Source of the DNA: an uncultured Aquimarina sp.
GTDB lineage: Bacteria; Bacteroidota; Bacteroidia; Flavobacteriales; Flavobacteriaceae
DNA: 64,000 nucleotides
Direction: 5' to 3'
Assembly (NCBI GenBank): GCA_947503835.1
Contig: CANNFM010000002.1
Span: 186,001-250,000, forward strand
Shown piece after piece: positions 60,236-64,000 of the stretch (positions are counted from its first letter, which is position 1; every line of letters begins with the position of its first letter). A program made the translations under genes and the position numbers. Below the pieces are notes generated by a model. The model saw nothing but the letters and a program-made list of their open reading frames with translations. It had not been told where the DNA came from and did no database searches.

Positions 60236-60275
60236 AAACCAAAATGAGGTAGAAATTTAGTAATTCCCACCTCAT
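60236..60275 (-). terminator. Probable ppc terminator
   Basis: On the minus strand ATGAGGT (60269-60275 side) pairs with ACCTCAT (60244-60250 side), and the inner AATT/AAATT can extend the stem; TTTTGGTTTT follows. It lies 31 bp after the ppc stop. Confidence 0.55.
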
Positions 60276-60305
60276 TAGATAACATTCTTAACAGTACTTT
60301 AAACA

Positions 60306-62891
60306 TTATGCCGAATTACGACTTGCATTGATATTACCAAATAAAGAACGAGTCACCATTTTCTCATAAATTGCGATGTCCTTAGGATCCGTTTTTTGAG
60401 ATCTACTTAGTTCCTGTATTTTCTTGAGAGCATATTGCTGTATGGTTAATAATGGCAACACAATATTTTCTCTGATATCAATAGATGCCTTTCCTGCAGG
60501 TTCGTTTTGCATTAATTCTGAATAGCCGGTTAACTTAAACAATAATCGCTTGGTCAACATATATTCATCATGAATGATATCCCAAAAAGCTCCGTACTCG
60601 GGATCTTCTTTCATATATGCTGTTAACGCAAAAAACGATTTGGTAAGACTCATCATACTATTACCGATCAAGGTTCTAAAGAAAGCAGAATCTTTATAAA
60701 GTGACATGATTTTTTCGAACTCCCCACGATCTTCATAGGTTTTTAATGCTGTACCTACCCCATAAAATCCGGGGACATTCTGTTTCAATTGACTCCAGCT
60801 ACCTACAAATGGTATTGCTCGTAAATCATTGAAATCAAGAGTTGTACTTTTACTTCGCTTAGAGGGTCTACTTCCAATATTGGCCATTCCGTAGTATTTC
60901 AAAGTACTCATGTGTTCTAAATACGGAAGAAATTTTGGATGATTTTTAAAGTCTACATAGGTTTGATAACTAATATCTGCAAGTTCTTGCATCGTTTCCT
61001 TATTCTCTACAGAGAAGAGATTACTTTCGTTATCGGTTAATTCATTTTCTACACCGGCTCCCAGTAATTGCTCCAGGTTATATTGACAAGAGTTTAGGGT
61101 TCCAAAATTAGAACTAATGGTTTGCCCTTGTACAGTTAATTGGATTTCTTCATCTTCGACGGTTGGTCCAAGTGATGCGTAGAATTGATTTGTATTTCCT
61201 CCTCCTCTGGCTGGTGGTCCCCCACGCCCATCAAAGAACACCACTTTTACATCATATTTTCTAGAAATCTCTGTTAACGCTTCTTTTGCTTTAAAAATTC
61301 CCCAATTTGCCATAAGGTATCCACCATCTTTTGTTCCGTCAGAGAACCCAAGCATAATGGTTTGTTTCATTCCTCGACGTTTGAGATGATCCATGTACAC
61401 GGGGTTACTATACAATGATTCCATAACGGTATGAGCAACCTGTAAATCAGGAACTGTTTCAAACAAAGGAATCACATCTACCGTTGGAAACTCCCAATCA
61501 CAAAGCCTTATCATCGCAAAGGTTTCCATGACGTTAAGCTCATTTCCATTATTACTTATGATATATCGGTTTGCTGCGCGTTCTCCATTTTTGAGCTGAA
61601 TGGTCTTAATAGCATAAATAGACTCTAAAGTCGCACGTGCTATATCTTCATCAAAAATAGAAGGGTCTATCTTTCCGGTTAGATTAGACAGTACGTTAAT
61701 TTGATCTTCGTCGGACAGCGACATATAATCATCTGGAAAAATACCCAGACCTAATTCATTGGTTTTAGCAACTATTTTGGTAAGTACTGTATGATGAACT
61801 CTTGAATCTTGTCTAATATCTAGTGTACCAAAATGAAATCCAAAGATCTTCACTTTATTGATTAAATCCTGAAGGTCTTCAAGAAACAAAGATTGATGTT
61901 CAGAAATTAATTCTTCTCTAATTTCTAACAATCCATTCATCAAAGTTTCTACCGATAGCGGTTCTGCTGTTTTTGCATAATAGAAGTTTTCATATAATGC
62001 GTTTTCCAGAATTGTAATTTTATCCTGAAGATTACCAAAAGTAATTCTACGTTTTAGCTCTCTAATATCACGATAGTAATTAATTAAAATCGTTTTACGC
62101 AGTCGTTTTGCTACTTTAAGCGTTGTTTCTGTGGTTACAAACGGGTTTCCATCACGATCTCCTCCAGGCCAAAAGCCTAAATTGATCAAATCATTGTCTA
62201 GATCCTCTCCTTCAAAAATATTTTGCTGGACATAGTTATAGATTTTACTTGCAGAGTGATAAAACACATTCTCTAAATACCAGATTAAGCTTACTGCTTC
62301 GTCATATGGGCTTGGTTTTTCTTTTTTAAAGAATGCCGTCTTACCCAACTGAGCCAATAACTTTTTGATTTCTGACAAATCATTTTGTTGTATTGCATCA
62401 TCCAAATCATGAATAATCCCCAATACTGTCCCAGGATAAAACTGAGTAGGATGCGCTGTTAAGGTCGGACGAATCTTAAAACGTCTCAAATACTCCTTAA
62501 GTTCTTCTAGTTGCCCTTTGGCTTTAGCTTCTTCTTTAATACTTCTTAGTGTACCACGACCATCCATATTATGAACAACAGGAAAAGCAGCATCTTCAAT
62601 CGCATCAAACAATACTACTTGGCGCTCGATATATTGAATAAACCTAAACAATAAATCATGCATATCCTTTTCTGAAGGATTGTCTTGATACAGATTAAAA
62701 AAGCTCTCTACAATTTCTGTAGGATTCTTGTGTTGTTCGTATCCTTTTTCGCACACTTCTTTAAAAAGTGGTAATAAAACTCCTGTATTGGTTACAGTAT
62801 CGAAAGGCAACGTGATTAATATACTATTGTATATCTGGTACTTTGCCAGAACATTTTCATTAAAACGTTCAATTTTTGGTTTTCTAGCCAT
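60306..62891 (-). CDS. ppc: Phosphoenolpyruvate carboxylase
   Basis: The protein has 861 residues, near full length. It makes oxaloacetate from PEP and bicarbonate to refill the TCA cycle. Active-site blocks are intact: RPTLTAHPTQFYPGTVL (with the catalytic His), FWPGGDRDGNPFVT, LGFSDGTKDGGYL, FFDGRGGPPARGGG, and RPSKRSKSTTLDFNDLRAIPFVGSW. The C-terminus (TRSLFGNINASRNSA) is short of the usual QNTG end seen in enterobacterial enzymes, a common variant in this phylum. Confidence 0.96.
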   Translation of the reverse strand: MARKPKIERFNENVLAKYQIYNSILITLPFDTVTNTGVLLPLFKEVCEKGYEQHKNPTEIVESFFNLYQDNPSEKDMHDLLFRFIQYIERQVVLFDAIEDAAFPVVHNMDGRGTLRSIKEEAKAKGQLEELKEYLRRFKIRPTLTAHPTQFYPGTVLGIIHDLDDAIQQNDLSEIKKLLAQLGKTAFFKKEKPSPYDEAVSLIWYLENVFYHSASKIYNYVQQNIFEGEDLDNDLINLGFWPGGDRDGNPFVTTETTLKVAKRLRKTILINYYRDIRELKRRITFGNLQDKITILENALYENFYYAKTAEPLSVETLMNGLLEIREELISEHQSLFLEDLQDLINKVKIFGFHFGTLDIRQDSRVHHTVLTKIVAKTNELGLGIFPDDYMSLSDEDQINVLSNLTGKIDPSIFDEDIARATLESIYAIKTIQLKNGERAANRYIISNNGNELNVMETFAMIRLCDWEFPTVDVIPLFETVPDLQVAHTVMESLYSNPVYMDHLKRRGMKQTIMLGFSDGTKDGGYLMANWGIFKAKEALTEISRKYDVKVVFFDGRGGPPARGGGNTNQFYASLGPTVEDEEIQLTVQGQTISSNFGTLNSCQYNLEQLLGAGVENELTDNESNLFSVENKETMQELADISYQTYVDFKNHPKFLPYLEHMSTLKYYGMANIGSRPSKRSKSTTLDFNDLRAIPFVGSWSQLKQNVPGFYGVGTALKTYEDRGEFEKIMSLYKDSAFFRTLIGNSMMSLTKSFFALTAYMKEDPEYGAFWDIIHDEYMLTKRLLFKLTGYSELMQNEPAGKASIDIRENIVLPLLTIQQYALKKIQELSRSQKTDPKDIAIYEKMVTRSLFGNINASRNSA

Positions 62892-62989
62892 TTTGTGGTG
62901 GTAATACTAGTTAATGGTTAATAGACATCTTTGCAAGCTTAAGAAGTATGGTCAATACAACTCTAATTGCAAGATTTTTTTTAAATAAA

Positions 62990-63026
62990 AAAGCCCTTAA
63001 GGTTTTTCCTAAAGGGCTTTATATTA
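62990..63026 (-). terminator. Terminator downstream of the Lrp/AsnC gene
   Basis: AAAGCCCTTAAGG and CCTAAAGGGCTTT pair around a T-rich loop; on the minus strand it is followed by a T-run (TTTTTTATTT). It lies about 20-50 bp past the regulator's stop. Confidence 0.85.
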
Positions 63027-63044
63027 TATAAGATAAAATACCCT

Positions 63045-63524
63045 TTACATTTCCTGAAAAATAGAATGCATTAAACGTTTTTTATCATTAATACTTTCTT
63101 CTAATGAAATCATAGTCTCGGTACGGTACACACCATCAATATCATCAAGCATAAATATGATATCCTTAGCATGGTTTGTATCTCTCGCCCTAACTTTACA
63201 AAATATATTAAACTTTCCTGTAGTGATATGTGCAACAGTAACAAAAGGTATTTCATTAATTCTTTGTAACACAAATTTGGTTTGTGATGTGTTCTGAAGA
63301 TAGATACCTACATATGCAATAAATGAATATCCTAATTTTCTGTAATCTAATGTTAATGAAGAACCTTCTATAATACCAGCTTCTTCCATTTTTTTAACGC
63401 GTACATGAACGGTACCTGCAGAAATCAATAATTTTTTTGCAATATCCGTAAAAGGAGTACGAGTATTTTCAATCAACATATCCAAGATTTGGTGGTCAAC
63501 TTCGTCTAATTTAAATTTTGCCAT
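63045..63524 (-). CDS. Lrp/AsnC-family transcriptional regulator
   Basis: The protein has 159 residues. N-terminal helix-turn-helix (LDEVDHQILDMLIENTRTPFTDIAKKLLISAGTVHVRVKKMEEAGII) and C-terminal RAM/AsnC ligand domain (GYSFIAYVGIYLQNTSQ, TTGKFNIFCKVRARDTNHAKDIIF, DGVYRTETMISLEES). It likely responds to an amino acid or another small ligand and controls itself or metabolic genes. It stands as a single unit with its own -7 box and terminator. Confidence 0.96.
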   Translation of the reverse strand: MAKFKLDEVDHQILDMLIENTRTPFTDIAKKLLISAGTVHVRVKKMEEAGIIEGSSLTLDYRKLGYSFIAYVGIYLQNTSQTKFVLQRINEIPFVTVAHITTGKFNIFCKVRARDTNHAKDIIFMLDDIDGVYRTETMISLEESINDKKRLMHSIFQEM

Positions 63525-63559
63525 AGTAATTCGTATTATTTTCCCGATTATTTACATTG

Positions 63560-63567
63560 CAAAAATA
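63560..63567 (-). promoter_or_regulatory. -7 box of the Lrp/AsnC gene
   Basis: Minus-strand TATTTTTG is an exact TAnnTTTG, about 36 bases before the ATG at 63524. Confidence 0.5.
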
Positions 63568-63598
63568 ACAGAAAAATACAGTTTTCACACATTTTATT

Positions 63599-63991
63599 TC
63601 ATCTTTTTATCGATTCTATTGAGAATAATTCAGAATCTAAAAGGAAATTTAACAACTCTCCCTCTGGAACTATCTCTACTGTAACGTTTTCGTGGTATAT
63701 TGCTCTTTTTTTGCCAATAATTTCTTTATGTGCATAAAAATTTTGCAAATCATCAATTTTAACAATTTTCGGTACGAATTTCACATTGTTTCCTGCTAAT
63801 ATTTCAGTGTATTGAACTGCTATATCAACATTTTTTCCGTCTAAAATTACATCTCTGATAATAATGTCATAAAAGCATTTTGCATTTTCAGGAATTAAAA
63901 AGTAATCCTTGTACCCTTCTCCTGTAATTTTGGTTTTTGTTATATATTGAATTGAAGTAACCAAAGAATAGAAGATATATTTTCTGGTCAT
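63599..63991 (-). CDS. Unrecognised protein near the window edge
   Basis: The protein has 130 residues from ATG 63991. There is no signal peptide (MTRKYIFYSLVTSIQYITKTKITGEGYKDYFLIPENAKCFYDIIIRDVI) and no domain I can name. The composition is mixed alpha/beta with many charged residues. Only 9 bases follow the start inside the window, so an upstream extension or operon partner cannot be checked. Confidence 0.6.
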   Translation of the reverse strand: MTRKYIFYSLVTSIQYITKTKITGEGYKDYFLIPENAKCFYDIIIRDVILDGKNVDIAVQYTEILAGNNVKFVPKIVKIDDLQNFYAHKEIIGKKRAIYHENVTVEIVPEGELLNFLLDSELFSIESIKR

Positions 63992-64000
63992 CTCACGATC

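Larger units (their letters stand above)
59960..60305. other. Gene-free 346-bp gap, mostly palindromic repeats and a terminator
   Basis: It holds, left to right: the short ATTCCGG palindrome, the nested inverted-repeat element (60012-60229) and the ppc terminator hairpin (60236-60275). No coding frame is credible. Confidence 0.75.

Overview
The window is about 64 kb of low-GC DNA, densely packed with genes on both strands. It looks like a chromosome segment of a marine flavobacterium (Bacteroidota, Flavobacteriaceae; the Aquimarina neighbourhood is my best guess, by inference only). The supporting signs are a PorX-type type IX secretion regulator, a secreted metalloprotease with a type IX C-terminal sorting domain, an LpxC-FabZ fusion with two LpxD paralogues beside lpxA and efp, an alpha/beta-fused branched-chain 2-oxoacid dehydrogenase E1, a menaquinone pathway, and promoters that fit the Bacteroidota -7 consensus TAnnTTTG. 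I see no rRNA, tRNA, CRISPR array, insertion sequence or prophage.

Bases 1-13400 are the accessory part. A divergent promoter region near 11912-12023 separates two units. To the right lie an ECF sigma factor and a membrane TPR protein, overlapping by 4 bp. To the left lie, in order, a small lipoprotein, an exported TPR-CHAT protease with an intact His/Cys pair, a 1787-residue RHS protein with a type-23-like toxin tail and two SPRY-like repeats, and a second giant exported protein (SpvB-like start, then a propeller-like region) cut by the window edge. I read this as one sigma-controlled, surface-directed CHAT protease/RHS toxin locus. It is the best candidate here for an undescribed system.

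Bases 13400-21000 are housekeeping genes on the minus strand: an HD phosphohydrolase, lpxD, lpxC-fabZ, lpxA, efp, a second lpxD, an NTF2-like protein and sucD. Bases 21000-25000 hold porX, tsaE, alanine dehydrogenase and a DUF4258 protein. Bases 24900-30400 hold a MocR-type regulator divergent from a flavin-protein/DUF1272/GNAT/GNAT operon with an evident repeated operator, then a methyltransferase, a pentapeptide-repeat protein and a VOC protein. Bases 30400-46300 hold proline dehydrogenase, aroB, a striking array of eight 41-bp hairpin repeats, a membrane-anchored unknown, the T9SS-exported metalloprotease, uvrA, a LOG-family protein, a degenerate M1 peptidase joined to a predicted outer-membrane barrel, and the fused E1.

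Bases 46300-55000 are mainly minus strand: two paralogous membrane proteins (one with a SPOR-like tail), menB, a single-domain voltage-gated channel with a calcium-type filter, a CvfB-like RNA-binding protein, a DUF2853 protein, menD, isochorismate synthase and a hotdog thioesterase. Bases 55000-58000 are a TetR regulator followed by three alpha/beta hydrolases. Bases 58000-64000 hold an exported JAMM-like protein, an NTF2-like protein, a 21-bp repeat, a DinB-like protein, a nested inverted-repeat element, PEP carboxylase, an Lrp/AsnC regulator and an unrecognised gene at the edge.
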